Positions 42,980 to 51,269 of a stretch of DNA of 64,000 nucleotides are shown here, in pieces. The DNA is taken from contig JADJCX010000016.1 in assembly GCA_016703005.1 (NCBI GenBank), positions 29,786-93,785 of the forward strand. The letters run 5' to 3'. How positions within the stretch are numbered: position 1 is the stretch's first letter; the number at the start of each line of letters is the position of its first letter. Below the pieces are notes generated by a model. The model saw only the letters and a list, made by a program, of their open reading frames with translations. It searched no databases and had not been told where the DNA came from. The stretch is from Flavobacteriales bacterium. GTDB taxonomy: Bacteria > Bacteroidota > Bacteroidia > Flavobacteriales_F > PHOS-HE28. Made by a program: the position numbers and the translations under genes.

Positions 42980-43446
42980 TTAGCTTTTCATGTTGTCGAA
43001 CTGCAATGGGACCTCGAAATCCCCTTCGCGGCATAGGGACATCACCGCCTGTAGGTCGTCGATCTTCTTTCCCGTCACGCGGATCATATCGTCCATGATC
43101 TGTGGTTGCACCTTCAGCCCGCTCTCCTTGATCGCCTTCACGATCTTCTTCGCCTTTTCACGCTCGATGCCTTGCTGTATGGTGATGGTCTTGATCACCG
43201 ATTTCCCGCTGGGCTGTGGTTCCTTGCTCAGGTCGAAAGCTTTCAGGTCGATGTGCTGTTTCGTAGCACGCTCAAGAACGATTTTCTCGATGGAATCCAA
43301 CTTCATGTTGTCCTCGGTGCTCAGCCGGATGGACAGTGCCTTCTTGTCAACGTTACGGTTGTGCGGGCATCCAACTGCACTTTTATGGCTTTCAGCCCTT
43401 CTTTCACTTGTTGGGTGAGGATCAAGTTCCTCTTCTTGCGTGGCAT
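42980..43446 (-). CDS. YajQ-like nucleotide-binding protein, frame-broken N-terminus
   Basis: The frame 42980-43306 gives 108 residues of a YajQ/DUF520 protein: AKKIVKAIKESGLKVQPQIM, RVTGKKIDDLQAVMSL and PLQFDNMKS are typical of its C-terminal ferredoxin-like half. YajQ proteins bind cyclic di-GMP or nucleic acids in some species. The N-terminal half continues from ATG 43446 in another frame (MPRKKRNLILTQQVKEGLKA, IKVQLDA), joined near 43340 by one missing base (NRNVDKKALSIRLSTEDNMK). Even when joined, the first 20-30 residues do not match the usual MPSFDIV-type start. Confidence 0.65.
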
Positions 43447-43636
43447 GACTTGTTGGTTTTCGTATGTAAGACGCATCCGGAATACCGTGCCGTGTGTCTA
43501 CATACGTTAAAGGGCGTTAAAGCGGATGACCGAAAGGCAGGAATCGCGCCGAAGGCAGAGGTCGACTTATACCACATCAAGTTGTTCACCTACTCGGGAC
43601 ATCACCTAGGGGGCCACTTGCCATTCGTTATGCAAG

Positions 43637-43669
43637 AAAAAGGGCCGGCTCTTTGAGACGGCCCTTTTT
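43637..43669 (-). terminator. Terminator of giant gene B
   Basis: An 11-bp stem AAAAAGGGCCG/CGGCCCTTTTT with an 11-base loop, 20 bases past the minus-strand stop; T runs occur in both directions. Confidence 0.8.
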
Positions 43670-43688
43670 CAGGATGAATAGCGCTTCG

Positions 43689-43946
43689 CTATTGTATGAC
43701 CAAGCGTTGAACGCTCTTGCGATCGCCCATGGTGATATCCACCATGTATACACCGCTGGCCATGCTTGTCCCCAGTTCAAGGACGGTGCTCACCTGCGTT
43801 GCACCCTCGGTAGCGATGCTGCAGGCGAATACGCGGACCCCGAACACGTCGTATATATCAACGGTCACCATGTCCTCAGCGCCGATGAGGCCATTGAGCA
43901 CGAGGTTCACGTTGCCATCATGGACAGGGTTCGGGTACAGCTGCAC
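43689..43946 (-). CDS. Gene B fragment: T9SS type A sorting domain
   Basis: 85 residues (QLYPNPVHDGNVNLVLNGLI to VQRLVIQ), about 90% identical by eye to the ends of genes A and C. The Met is internal. Confidence 0.75.
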   Translation of the reverse strand: MQLYPNPVHDGNVNLVLNGLIGAEDMVTVDIYDVFGVRVFACSIATEGATQVSTVLELGTSMASGVYMVDITMGDRKSVQRLVIQ

Positions 43947-44284
43947 ATCGATGGTGGTCGCACCTCAACATCGCGGCCACCGAATGCTGGCGGGTTGTCA
44001 ATGGTCACCTGACAGGCTGGGCCGCAGTATCCGCTCCAAACACCGTTCACGAACACTTCAACTTTAACGTCGTAGGTCTCGCCATCAACAAGCGTGTAGG
44101 TCGCCCAATTCGACCCGCACATAGCTCGCTCTGGGTGATCACACGAGCACCGCCAACGGGTGTCAAGGGTCCGTTGGCACCATCTGGATCGTGGAACCTT
44201 CGAAGCGGAAACGGTACTGCAACGCTCCAAGCACCGGGGGTGCCCAGACCTTGTCGCTATAGCCGAACGACTTGACAACGCCAC
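43907..44284 (-). CDS. Gene B fragment: C-terminal cassette part
   Basis: The real part is WATYTLVDGETYDVKVEVFV to PPAFGGRDVEV, matching genes A and C; about 40 residues at the start and the tail after DVEV are out of frame. Confidence 0.6.
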   Translation of the reverse strand: MALSSRSAIATRSGHPRCLERCSTVSASKVPRSRWCQRTLDTRWRCSCDHPERAMCGSNWATYTLVDGETYDVKVEVFVNGVWSGYCGPACQVTIDNPPAFGGRDVEVRPPSMCSCTRTLSMMAT

Positions 44285-44314
44285 AGCTATGGGTCGGCGA
44301 ACCCATATCGTCGA

Positions 44315-44644
44315 TCAATTGTCCGCAACCAGGGACAACGCTGCATCCAAGCCCATCTCGCAACCACTGCCCCAGTTATCGTTCAAGAAGCCATCGTTCG
44401 CACCATCGCGACGTGCACGAACGAAGTAGTTCGTTCCGGCGACCAACGGATTCGTCTGCATTTGGCTGAACTGCACGTAGCGGTTGATGACCGCTATGCG
44501 ACGGCGGAAGCCGAAGTCTGGATCGCTGAACTCGAACTGGTAATTACCCGAACCAGGGGTTTGTGCGCAGTACACCTTATTGTTCAGCGTGTTGTTGAAG
44601 ATGCCACACTCTGACTCTTCAATATCCGCAGGCCCTTTCGGCAA
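44315..44644 (-). CDS. Gene B fragment: Cys-rich part of the cassette
   Basis: Reads PKGPADIEESECGIFNNTLN through NPLVAGTNYFVRARRDGAND and NWGSGCEMGLD, matching the same segment of genes A and C. Shifts bound it on both sides (near 44,640 and 44,335). Confidence 0.65.
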   Translation of the reverse strand: MPKGPADIEESECGIFNNTLNNKVYCAQTPGSGNYQFEFSDPDFGFRRRIAVINRYVQFSQMQTNPLVAGTNYFVRARRDGANDGFLNDNWGSGCEMGLDAALSLVADN

Positions 44645-44743
44645 CAGAATTCGTGGCCCGTGTATGCGAGGTTGTTCAGATTGGGTGAACTGGAGCCACC
44701 ATTGTCGGTTGACCCGGCCAGCGTTCCGCTGCCTAGGAACACG

Positions 44744-45667
44744 TCACCGATAAGCACGTCCCCGGCTGGCTGCGTACTTGCCAACTACCACATGCGCAGC
44801 ACATGCCGTCGCCGAACGAGTCAAGTATTCGCAACGTGAAGCAGTTGCCGAAGAGGATAGGCAGGCAATGGGTCGAAATGTGCGAAAGAGTTCCGTTGGC
44901 GGGTAGGTTGGCATAGGGCCGCCGCTCACTATCGGTGCAATTTCCAACGCGTCATAGATCTCCCAAGTGGTTTGCGCTCCGAAGCGATCTTGAACGATCT
45001 CGATCGTGACGGATTCGCCATTCGAATCGAACGAGCTAGTGGATCCATTATTCGAAGCGATTCCATCCGGTTGCCCGTTGGGGTTGGCCACGGTAGCCTC
45101 AAAGGAGTGGAGGATTTGGGTCACGCTTACCCCCGGAAGTTGAACCACAATGGACTCATTATAGCCCAGTGGCACTGCGCCGACCCAGTTGAACGTCTGT
45201 TGTGCGCCAAGGTCAACGCTGTACAGGATATCGACACTCGACAAAGGAGCAGAGCCGTAATTGGTCAGTTCCACCTCCGCAAAGACCACCGAAGAGCACA
45301 CCAAACCCACAGGCGATAGTATCTCGGAAATACCTGCGTCGTTCTGCGCCGGGTGTTCGAGCAGCACGTTGAAAGTACCAGCCGTACCGATGCCACCAGT
45401 GTTGTACACCACCAGCTTATAATCGGTGTTCTGTGTGAGCAGTGGAAGGGGTTGGTCGTAGCCCTCGTTATTCGTAGCACAAGCCACTTCGCCTGTGGCA
45501 AGTGCGCTAGTGCATGAACCATTGAACAGAGCATAGCTAAGGTCATTGGCCGTCAGGTGGTGCTCAATTGGTAGTTGCCTGCGTCTGCACCACTTCCATG
45601 TACGGCGATGAGGTATGTCTGCCCGGCAAAAGCCCCGAAAACCACCTCGCTTGACCCACCAGGACAT
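44744..45667 (-). CDS. Gene B fragment: PPC-like domain, Ig-like linker and start of cassette
   Basis: Real sequence starts near NDLSYALFNGSC (about 45,550), continues NTDYKLVVYNTGGIG, HPAQNDAGISEILSPVG, VDILYSVDLGAQQTFNW and VQDRFGAQTTWEIYDALEIA, then is lost near 44,920. This is the region matching gene C 52,600-53,150, which establishes that the cassette extends beyond the sorting domain. Confidence 0.7.
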   Translation of the reverse strand: MSWWVKRGGFRGFCRADIPHRRTWKWCRRRQLPIEHHLTANDLSYALFNGSCTSALATGEVACATNNEGYDQPLPLLTQNTDYKLVVYNTGGIGTAGTFNVLLEHPAQNDAGISEILSPVGLVCSSVVFAEVELTNYGSAPLSSVDILYSVDLGAQQTFNWVGAVPLGYNESIVVQLPGVSVTQILHSFEATVANPNGQPDGIASNNGSTSSFDSNGESVTIEIVQDRFGAQTTWEIYDALEIAPIVSGGPMPTYPPTELFRTFRPIACLSSSATASRCEYLTRSATACAAHVVVGKYAASRGRAYR

Positions 45668-46887
45668 CCAGGGGTATCGTCATTCACTGCAAGGCATTGG
45701 AGGTTATTGCAATCGGGCGACTGTGTGTAGATGGAGAGGCGTGTATTGAAAAGTGACAAACCGCAGGTACTGACCGTTACATCCTCGTCGACCAATGCGG
45801 TGTAGGCCCACCAATTGACACCACCGGTTGAAGCCGCGCCGTTGAACCCACAACCACCGACGGGCAGACTATTCAAGTACCCTGTGGTCCTTCCGAAACG
45901 GACCCCACCGCATCCAATGGCTATTGGAGCGCATGGGATGTCGCTTACCTCAAGATTCTGCACGCGATCGTGAAAGACGTTGCATTCGCAAGAAGCGTCA
46001 ACACCGAATGAGATACGTGTTACCCACCGTAAGTCCCTCCCACAAGTGTTGGCGCCCCGGATGTTGTGGCTCCGCTGCAGAAGAACGTCGCTGGCAACGG
46101 TGAACATGCCAGCAGGGTAGATGGCGAATTGCATGCCCGGTACCGCATAGGTCAGGTTCACGAAAATGTTCGGAGCGGTAGCTGTGAATTGATACCAAGC
46201 ATCGGGGTACGTGTTGAATGTTCCCAAACCACAGGGGTTCGTTCCGGCCGTGGCACCTGCACAGGTGAGATTTCCGCCGGTTTGAACACATGTGGTACCA
46301 ACAGCGATCACTTCGGCCGCGCCGCATGCATCATTGGCGACAAATGGTGTGCAAAGAGGACCACAGGTCGCTGTCATGGAGATCGTTCCGCTGCCAGTTC
46401 CAAAGCCCTCCACGGCGATGTAGTAAGTGGTTCCCAACACGGCATTGAAGGTCACGATCGATCGGAGTCCACAGGACCCGGCATCGTCATTCCCATTCAC
46501 ACCGACAAGCGCCGCACAACTGCCTTGGTACACGTGAACACGCGTATCGAAGCTGGAAGCACATAAGTCCAGCGTTACGAAAGAGTCGTCGCCAACAAAC
46601 GTCCACCATACGCCGTTGTCCACGGTGGCTTCGCCTCCAGCGCACTGACTTGGTGTTCCATCCGCCGTGGCGCCGACGTTCGTGCCCGTAACCGTCTGTC
46701 CGCATATGATCGGCAGTGCGCCGGTACATGCGTCGTTGCACAAGGCATTCGCACCGCTGAAAGTGCCCAAGCTTACATCGCAAGTAGCATTGACATTGTG
46801 TCGCAAGAACTGTGATGTGGAGGAAGCGATAGGGTATGGCCCCATGACGTAGGAACCGGTGGTGGTCACCGTCTGCTCAACACCCAA
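45553..46887 (-). CDS. Gene B fragment: PPC-like domains
   Basis: 444 residues with three PPC-like units (CNDACTGALPIICGQTVTGT, CTPFVANDACGAAEVIAVG, GVNWWAYTALVDEDVTVSTC), each with TRVHVYQGSC- or TRLSIYTQSPDC-type motifs. The GVNWW unit is close to one in gene C (about 53,600), so repeats are shared across genes beyond the cassette. A local frame disturbance occurs near 46,000. Confidence 0.7.
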   Translation of the reverse strand: MGVEQTVTTTGSYVMGPYPIASSTSQFLRHNVNATCDVSLGTFSGANALCNDACTGALPIICGQTVTGTNVGATADGTPSQCAGGEATVDNGVWWTFVGDDSFVTLDLCASSFDTRVHVYQGSCAALVGVNGNDDAGSCGLRSIVTFNAVLGTTYYIAVEGFGTGSGTISMTATCGPLCTPFVANDACGAAEVIAVGTTCVQTGGNLTCAGATAGTNPCGLGTFNTYPDAWYQFTATAPNIFVNLTYAVPGMQFAIYPAGMFTVASDVLLQRSHNIRGANTCGRDLRWVTRISFGVDASCECNVFHDRVQNLEVSDIPCAPIAIGCGGVRFGRTTGYLNSLPVGGCGFNGAASTGGVNWWAYTALVDEDVTVSTCGLSLFNTRLSIYTQSPDCNNLQCLAVNDDTPGCPGGSSEVVFGAFAGQTYLIAVHGSGADAGNYQLSTT

Positions 46888-46917
46888 CAGTGAACTCTCA
46901 GCCCGATCGAGGTTGCG

Positions 46918-47667
46918 TTACCCATGCTCGTGATATTCACGTTCACGCTGAACTAACCATTCAAGCAGTCGGGTGCAATGCTGGTGGTTGCAGTAGCGCC
47001 AGAAGCAAAGCGCGCAGGTTACGTTTAGTGTAAAGACCCCGGTGTTCGTGCTAAAGCCGGTCACGTAAATGCGGTAAACGGTTCCCAATGTGGAGGTCCA
47101 GGTTACCTGTGATTGTACGCCACAGAAGTCGTCAATACCGGTTACGCAGGTCAGTGCACCACAAGCCCCGGTGAACACGCCGATCTTGGTATCCCAAGTC
47201 GCGCCTCCACACAAAGACGCAGTGATCGGTAGACCTGTTCCAGTTACCGTGTACCAAACCCCACCGGATGTGTTCAATGTCGTTCCGCACGTGCCGGGGG
47301 CGTCGCTCGCGTTCGAACCGATCGTGGTTCCTGCGATCGAGGTGTTGCACGCGATCGGGATCGCGTTTATGCAATCATCGTTGCAGATCACCCCAATGCC
47401 CGTGTATGGGCCGAATGCCTGATCACATGTTGGGTCGCTGTTGTGCGCAACAGTAACGGTTTGCGAACTGGCAACAGGGAAAGGGCCCAAGATGTAGACA
47501 CCGCGCCCACGTTGTCTTGCCAAAGCACAGCTCCTGGATTGGTGCTGATATCCACGTTCGGTGCAGAGCCCAAGCCAGATACGTTCACGCTGAGCGTAAA
47601 TGTGCCAGCTGGACAATCCGGCACGTACGTAACGCTCACGGTAGGAGCTATGCAGCTCGGGGAACAC
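46918..47667 (-). CDS. Gene B fragment: beta module and PPC-like domain
   Basis: After an out-of-frame start it reads GVYILGPFPVASSQTVTVAH, CNDDCINAIPIACNTSIAG and VYRIYVTGFSTNTGVFTLNV. The N-terminal piece of this module (VSVTYVPDCPAGTFTLSVNV) is open in another frame at 47,388-47,669. Confidence 0.65.
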   Translation of the reverse strand: MFPELHSSYRERYVRAGLSSWHIYAQRERIWLGLCTERGYQHQSRSCALARQRGRGVYILGPFPVASSQTVTVAHNSDPTCDQAFGPYTGIGVICNDDCINAIPIACNTSIAGTTIGSNASDAPGTCGTTLNTSGGVWYTVTGTGLPITASLCGGATWDTKIGVFTGACGALTCVTGIDDFCGVQSQVTWTSTLGTVYRIYVTGFSTNTGVFTLNVTCALCFWRYCNHQHCTRLLEWLVQREREYHEHG

Positions 47668-47826
47668 ATGCGCCGAACCCGGTTTTGCCCAAAACCCAGT
47701 TCGAAGAAGCGCCGGTCAGCGCGAAGCCGCTCAACGTTCCGTTATTGGCATTTGCCGTCAGGTCGGTCAAGGTGGTTACGCCTGGATTATTTCCCCCAGC
47801 CGTGCCTTGGTCGAAGCGGTAATATG

Positions 47827-48246
47827 CTACAAGCCCTGTTTCCGTTCCACATACAATGTGTTCATCTGGTTGGCGATCGTCAATGGATTCAGCGCCACAT
47901 TCCAGATCCGGACCTCATCGATCCGGCCAGGGAAATTCCGACCGGTTCCAACTGCCCAATCACCGATCACTAATTGGTTGGCCGTGGTAGCGATGCTCGT
48001 CGTAACCGTTGCACTCGCTACTTGCACACCATTGATGAACGCCCGTTGCGTAATGCCATCATACGTGCCTGCAATGTGGTACCACGTGTTCAGGTTCATC
48101 GAGCCCGGTGGCGAGTTGATCTCGCTGAATGTTGTACCTGTTCCGATCGCGAAGTTCAGCGTGCCATTTGCGGCAGCCCGAAGCATGTAACCGACATTGC
48201 CGCCTTCCTTGTTGATCACGTTGCCCTCGTAGACAGGGTCCGCCAA
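47827..48246 (-). CDS. Gene B fragment: LamG/concanavalin-like domain
   Basis: Reads KEGGNVGYMLRAAANGTLNF, GSMNLNTWYHIAGTYDGITQ, RAFINGVQVASATVTTSIAT and PGRIDEVRIWNVALNPLTIA, the classic LamG core. Bacteroidota LamG domains bind glycans or other surface ligands; the ligand is unknown. The end of the domain is in the next frame to 47,690. Confidence 0.75.
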   Translation of the reverse strand: MADPVYEGNVINKEGGNVGYMLRAAANGTLNFAIGTGTTFSEINSPPGSMNLNTWYHIAGTYDGITQRAFINGVQVASATVTTSIATTANQLVIGDWAVGTGRNFPGRIDEVRIWNVALNPLTIANQMNTLYVERKQGL

Positions 48247-49430
48247 GCAGTGGCATGATCCACGCTTCCAATGCGATCCGTGCCGGTAATGTTCACCGAA
48301 GCACCGGTACCACAGTTCACGCGATCGTTCACTCCGTCGAAGCTCAGGGCATTTTGGCCTACAGTGCTACAATCGAAGTTGTAGGTACCAAGACTGACAT
48401 CACAGCTGGGGTCAAGATTGCGCAATAGGCTAACCACCACATTGGTATTGGTAGGGAAGGGGCCCAACTGCACCGTGACCAGCCCCACGCCGAATTGAGC
48501 ACCCGGGTTGCCACCGAAATCGCTGACCACATCAACGCCGGGTGCGCCAGCGAGGTTGGTTACCGTCACATCCAGAAAGAACTGATTGTTGCCACAATCT
48601 TGCACATACACCACAGAGCCTGTTGGTGGGAAGCACGTTGGTGGTGTGAACTCGTATGCACCCATGTCATTGCCACGGGGCGCACAGTTCAGGTCGTTGG
48701 TGATATAGCCAGGAGGCGCGGCACCCGTCCCATTGACCTCGTTGGCTTGGGGCGTGAGGTTGCTCACCGTGTTCACGAAGATCGGGTTGTCATTGATATT
48801 CCCCGATACTTGACCGGAGGTTACTCCGAGGGCCCAGGCAGCTGCCCCATTGAAGTTTGTTGCTCCACCAAGAGCAGTGAATCCCGTCACCCCCGCATCG
48901 TTGGCGATGAAAATGTCATTGTTGGTCAGTGATGTTCCGGTATTTGCTACCTGTATGGTCGAGTTGGTGTGCACCACACCGAAGTGCCGTGCAGTGCCGG
49001 TTTGTGCGACCGTATGGTTCGCCAGAATGTTGTTCGATGCCGTAATGATCGGCCCGGTGGTCACATTCAAACTTTCAAAGCAAACGTTCGAAACGTTCGG
49101 GCTGCTCGATCCATCAATGCTTACGGCGTTATTCCAGATCTCGTACGTCTGGGCGTTCCCACCGGCCGTACTCGCCAAGAAAATGCCTTTCATCGCACGG
49201 GTGGGTGAGGCCGCTCCCGTGTATGCAGAAATGATCTCGCTGATGGCATTGTTGTACATGCGCAGCGTGTGCGCTCCTGTTGTGTTATGGGTGGCGCGAA
49301 TCCCCGCGAGAAACACGGTGGAAGTCGTGCTGTTGCGGCGGATCGTTCGAATGATGTTGTTCGCTACAGTGCACGTACCTTGAAAGGTGCCAATGTTGAT
49401 CCCATCCAATTGACCGGTCGTGTTCGACAC
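48216..49430 (-). CDS. Gene B fragment: parallel beta-helix, beta module and start of LamG
   Basis: 404 residues of short Asn-rich coils (NNAISEIISAYTG, IWNNAVSIDGSSSP, ASNNILANHTVA, NNDIFIANDAG) typical of a right-handed beta-helix, then NDLNCAPRGNDMGAYEF, a beta module (VYVQDCGNNQFFLDVTV) and NALSFDGVNDRVNCG, the first LamG strand. Confidence 0.72.
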   Translation of the reverse strand: MSNTTGQLDGINIGTFQGTCTVANNIIRTIRRNSTTSTVFLAGIRATHNTTGAHTLRMYNNAISEIISAYTGAASPTRAMKGIFLASTAGGNAQTYEIWNNAVSIDGSSSPNVSNVCFESLNVTTGPIITASNNILANHTVAQTGTARHFGVVHTNSTIQVANTGTSLTNNDIFIANDAGVTGFTALGGATNFNGAAAWALGVTSGQVSGNINDNPIFVNTVSNLTPQANEVNGTGAAPPGYITNDLNCAPRGNDMGAYEFTPPTCFPPTGSVVYVQDCGNNQFFLDVTVTNLAGAPGVDVVSDFGGNPGAQFGVGLVTVQLGPFPTNTNVVVSLLRNLDPSCDVSLGTYNFDCSTVGQNALSFDGVNDRVNCGTGASVNITGTDRIGSVDHATAWRTLSTRAT

Positions 49431-50121
49431 GTTCCGGATCGAATCGTGATGATCGTGAAGCCACTTTGGTTGAGAGCTGGATCCCGAACGTCGCCGTCGT
49501 TAACGTACCACCGCCAATGTCAGCAGGTGTACCCGGGTCGCCGATCACGTTGAACGTACCGCAAGCTGTAGTGGTGATCTGACATGCCAGATCCGGGAAA
49601 GCACTAGTGCCATTCAAATTGATCCCACCGTAAACGTTACGGATCGTCAAATTGCGATAGATATTGTTCGAGTTTGCGCCACTCGCATTCGTTGGGGTTA
49701 CCCCGCCGCCGGTGGTTGTGGAGGTTTGCATGATCCCTCGGCTCGTGGCATTTGCACGGTCCAGGCTGATCGTCGTGTTCTGGATCGTGTTGTTCTGAGC
49801 GCCGTCCGTCGCATTCAGGTTTCGCACGAGGAAACCATATTCCATTGCCGTTCCTGTCAGGCGGCTTACATCGATCCCATCGAAGGTGATGTAGTCTCCA
49901 CCACTGATCGTTATGCCGGCATCAGTCGCGCCCCCTCCGCCAGTGGGTTGGATCACAGGATTTGTCCCAGCCGTTTTCTGGAAAATGATGGATTGACCGC
50001 AGTGCCAGTGGCCCGTCATGGCCGGTGGCGTCTCAACGAAAGCTTGACCTGCGGTAACGTTGAATGTCAATGGACCGCAGATGCCGTGCAGGTTGATATA
50101 GTTGATCGCGTCAGTGAACAA
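49285..50121 (-). CDS. Gene B fragment: parallel beta-helix, first half
   Basis: Opens FTDAINYINLHGICGPLTFN and contains GGDYITFDGIDVSRLTGTAM, NNTIQNTTISLDRANATSRG and SNNIYRNLTIRNVYGGINLN, a beta-helix with the 'DYITFDGI' entry coil common in Bacteroidota surface proteins. The last 60 residues are out of frame (shift near 49,440). Confidence 0.72.
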   Translation of the reverse strand: MFTDAINYINLHGICGPLTFNVTAGQAFVETPPAMTGHWHCGQSIIFQKTAGTNPVIQPTGGGGATDAGITISGGDYITFDGIDVSRLTGTAMEYGFLVRNLNATDGAQNNTIQNTTISLDRANATSRGIMQTSTTTGGGVTPTNASGANSNNIYRNLTIRNVYGGINLNGTSAFPDLACQITTTACGTFNVIGDPGTPADIGGGTLTTATFGIQLSTKVASRSSRFDPERVEHDRSIGWDQHWHLSRYVHCSEQHHSNDPPQQHDFHRVSRGDSRHP

Positions 50122-50208
50122 GCGAAGTTCGCGCCGCCGGTGGGCAGGGTGTTGTCAATGGTGTAAGCGCCACGGATCGGGGTGGCCGCTTGCGACACGA
50201 CGCTTATC

Positions 50209-50817
50209 TCATCGATCGCAATTGCGGAAGTAAGGGTTGGCGGCATCCGTTCTCCACTGGAAAACCAATCGTTGCGTGGTTCCGGCAGCGCTGGCGGGAA
50301 TTACGAGGGTTTGATTGGCGTATGTCAAAGCCGTCTCGAAGTTGGCCCCGATCTGCCCTGAGCCCAGTTGGGTACCCGCAACCGGGGTCGTCGTTGTCGG
50401 CACTAGAAAGACGCGCAGGAAATCGAAGGTGGCGTCGACCACGCTCACTTTGTATTTGAACTGGAGTACTATCAATGTTTCTCCGGGTGGGAAAGCGATA
50501 TCCCGATAGAAGTGGTTCACATTCAATGTATTCACACCATTCCACACTCCAGCGTTCGTGGAGTAGGCGGCGTTCAGCCCCGCTGATGGTCCAGGTGTGT
50601 TCAAAATTCCCACTGTTAACTGACTACTGGCGCCATTTGCGGCTGTCCAACCGTTCGAGGTAAAGTCCACCCCGTTCTCAAAGCCGCCATTTCCCGTTGG
50701 ACTGACCAGCGTCGTTTGAGCACTTGCGCTCGGCATCAACAACGTTGATACGAGCAGCAGTGCGAGGAGGCGCCCTGCAAGGCGCCTGTTTCTGCCTGAT
50801 GAGTCAAATTGGTTCAT
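50209..50817 (-). CDS. Gene B fragment: signal peptide and N-terminal beta-sandwich
   Basis: 202 residues with a long basic n-region and signal peptide (RLAGRLLALLLVSTLLMPSA), then a carbohydrate-binding-module-like sandwich (NGGFENGVDFTSNGWTAANG, IVLQFKYKVSVVDATFDFLR, TTQRLVFQWRTDAANPYFRN). The family is not certain. ATG 50817 is the natural start. Confidence 0.75.
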   Translation of the reverse strand: MNQFDSSGRNRRLAGRLLALLLVSTLLMPSASAQTTLVSPTGNGGFENGVDFTSNGWTAANGASSQLTVGILNTPGPSAGLNAAYSTNAGVWNGVNTLNVNHFYRDIAFPPGETLIVLQFKYKVSVVDATFDFLRVFLVPTTTTPVAGTQLGSGQIGANFETALTYANQTLVIPASAAGTTQRLVFQWRTDAANPYFRNCDR

Positions 50818-51216
50818 GGGTTCAGGGTTGGTTTCAGTTGTTTGGGCTGGTATTGGATCGCACGCGGATCTATCGGTCTTCCTATTTCATCGATGGATCC
50901 TCAGTTGGAGCGGGCCAATGCTATTCCATCCCGGCATCAATTTCCAGTTGTGGTATTTTTCTTTGGGGTTGAGGCAACCCTGACTATTTAGCTGCGAACG
51001 AACTTTCAAGCACCTGTTTTTCAGCAGCTTTCAACTTCTGATCGATCTGCTGTTCCCGTCTTCCACAGTTCATAAGTCGGGTCCAAGTGGTGGTCGACGG
51101 ATGAATGGTGATGCCTTTCAGAGTACGAAGAGCGGGCTGGTTGGACTTTCCGCGCCGAGCTAGCACCGAAATGGAAATGGGCACCTGAGTGGACGCTGTA
51201 CATCCTATCGCCCAGC
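50818..51216. other. Intergenic stretch between giant genes B and C
   Basis: About 400 bases. Two overlapping minus-strand frames of 65-66 codons (50,984-51,218) have no recognised domain. No TAnnTTTG element was found close to the start of gene B. Nothing else is seen. Confidence 0.45.
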
Positions 51217-51247
51217 AAGAAGGGCCTACTCGGTGAGAGCCCTTCTT
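51217..51247 (-). terminator. Terminator of giant gene C
   Basis: A 9-bp stem AAGAAGGGC/GCCCTTCTT with a 13-base loop, 23 bases past the stop at 51270. Genes A, B and C each have their own hairpin at a similar distance. Confidence 0.7.
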
Positions 51248-51269
51248 AGGATCAGGATGTTAAATGCGC

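Larger units (their letters stand above)
43689..45000 (-). repeat. Shared C-terminal cassette, copy 2 (gene B)
   Basis: Same unit as copies 1 and 3, but carrying about six single-base frame breaks in 1.3 kb. Confidence 0.75.
43689..50817 (-). pseudogene. Giant T9SS-exported protein B, whole locus (frame-broken as read)
   Basis: About 2,376 codons in at least 13 open fragments. Order from the N-terminus (50817): signal peptide (GRLLALLLVSTLLMPSASAQ); a beta-sandwich domain (about 50,750-50,210); a right-handed parallel beta-helix region (about 50,120-48,700); a beta module; a LamG/concanavalin-like domain (about 48,350-47,690, ending VAYYRFDQGTAGGNN and GTLSGFALTGASSNWVLG); several PPC-like domains (47,660-45,560); then the C-terminal cassette shared with genes A and C and the type A sorting domain. 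Each junction restores continuous family sequence when one base is added or removed; for example VEVATTIDVQLYPNP at about 43,970 after adding one G. Small fragments at 44,163-44,363 and 44,584-44,784 belong here too. Probably a functional gene with poor consensus; true decay is the alternative. Confidence 0.75.

Noticed and set aside
50984..51218. Two short minus-strand ORFs between giant genes B and C
   Set aside because: Overlapping frames of 65-66 codons without domain, signal or promoter; could be a gene relic but not supportable.
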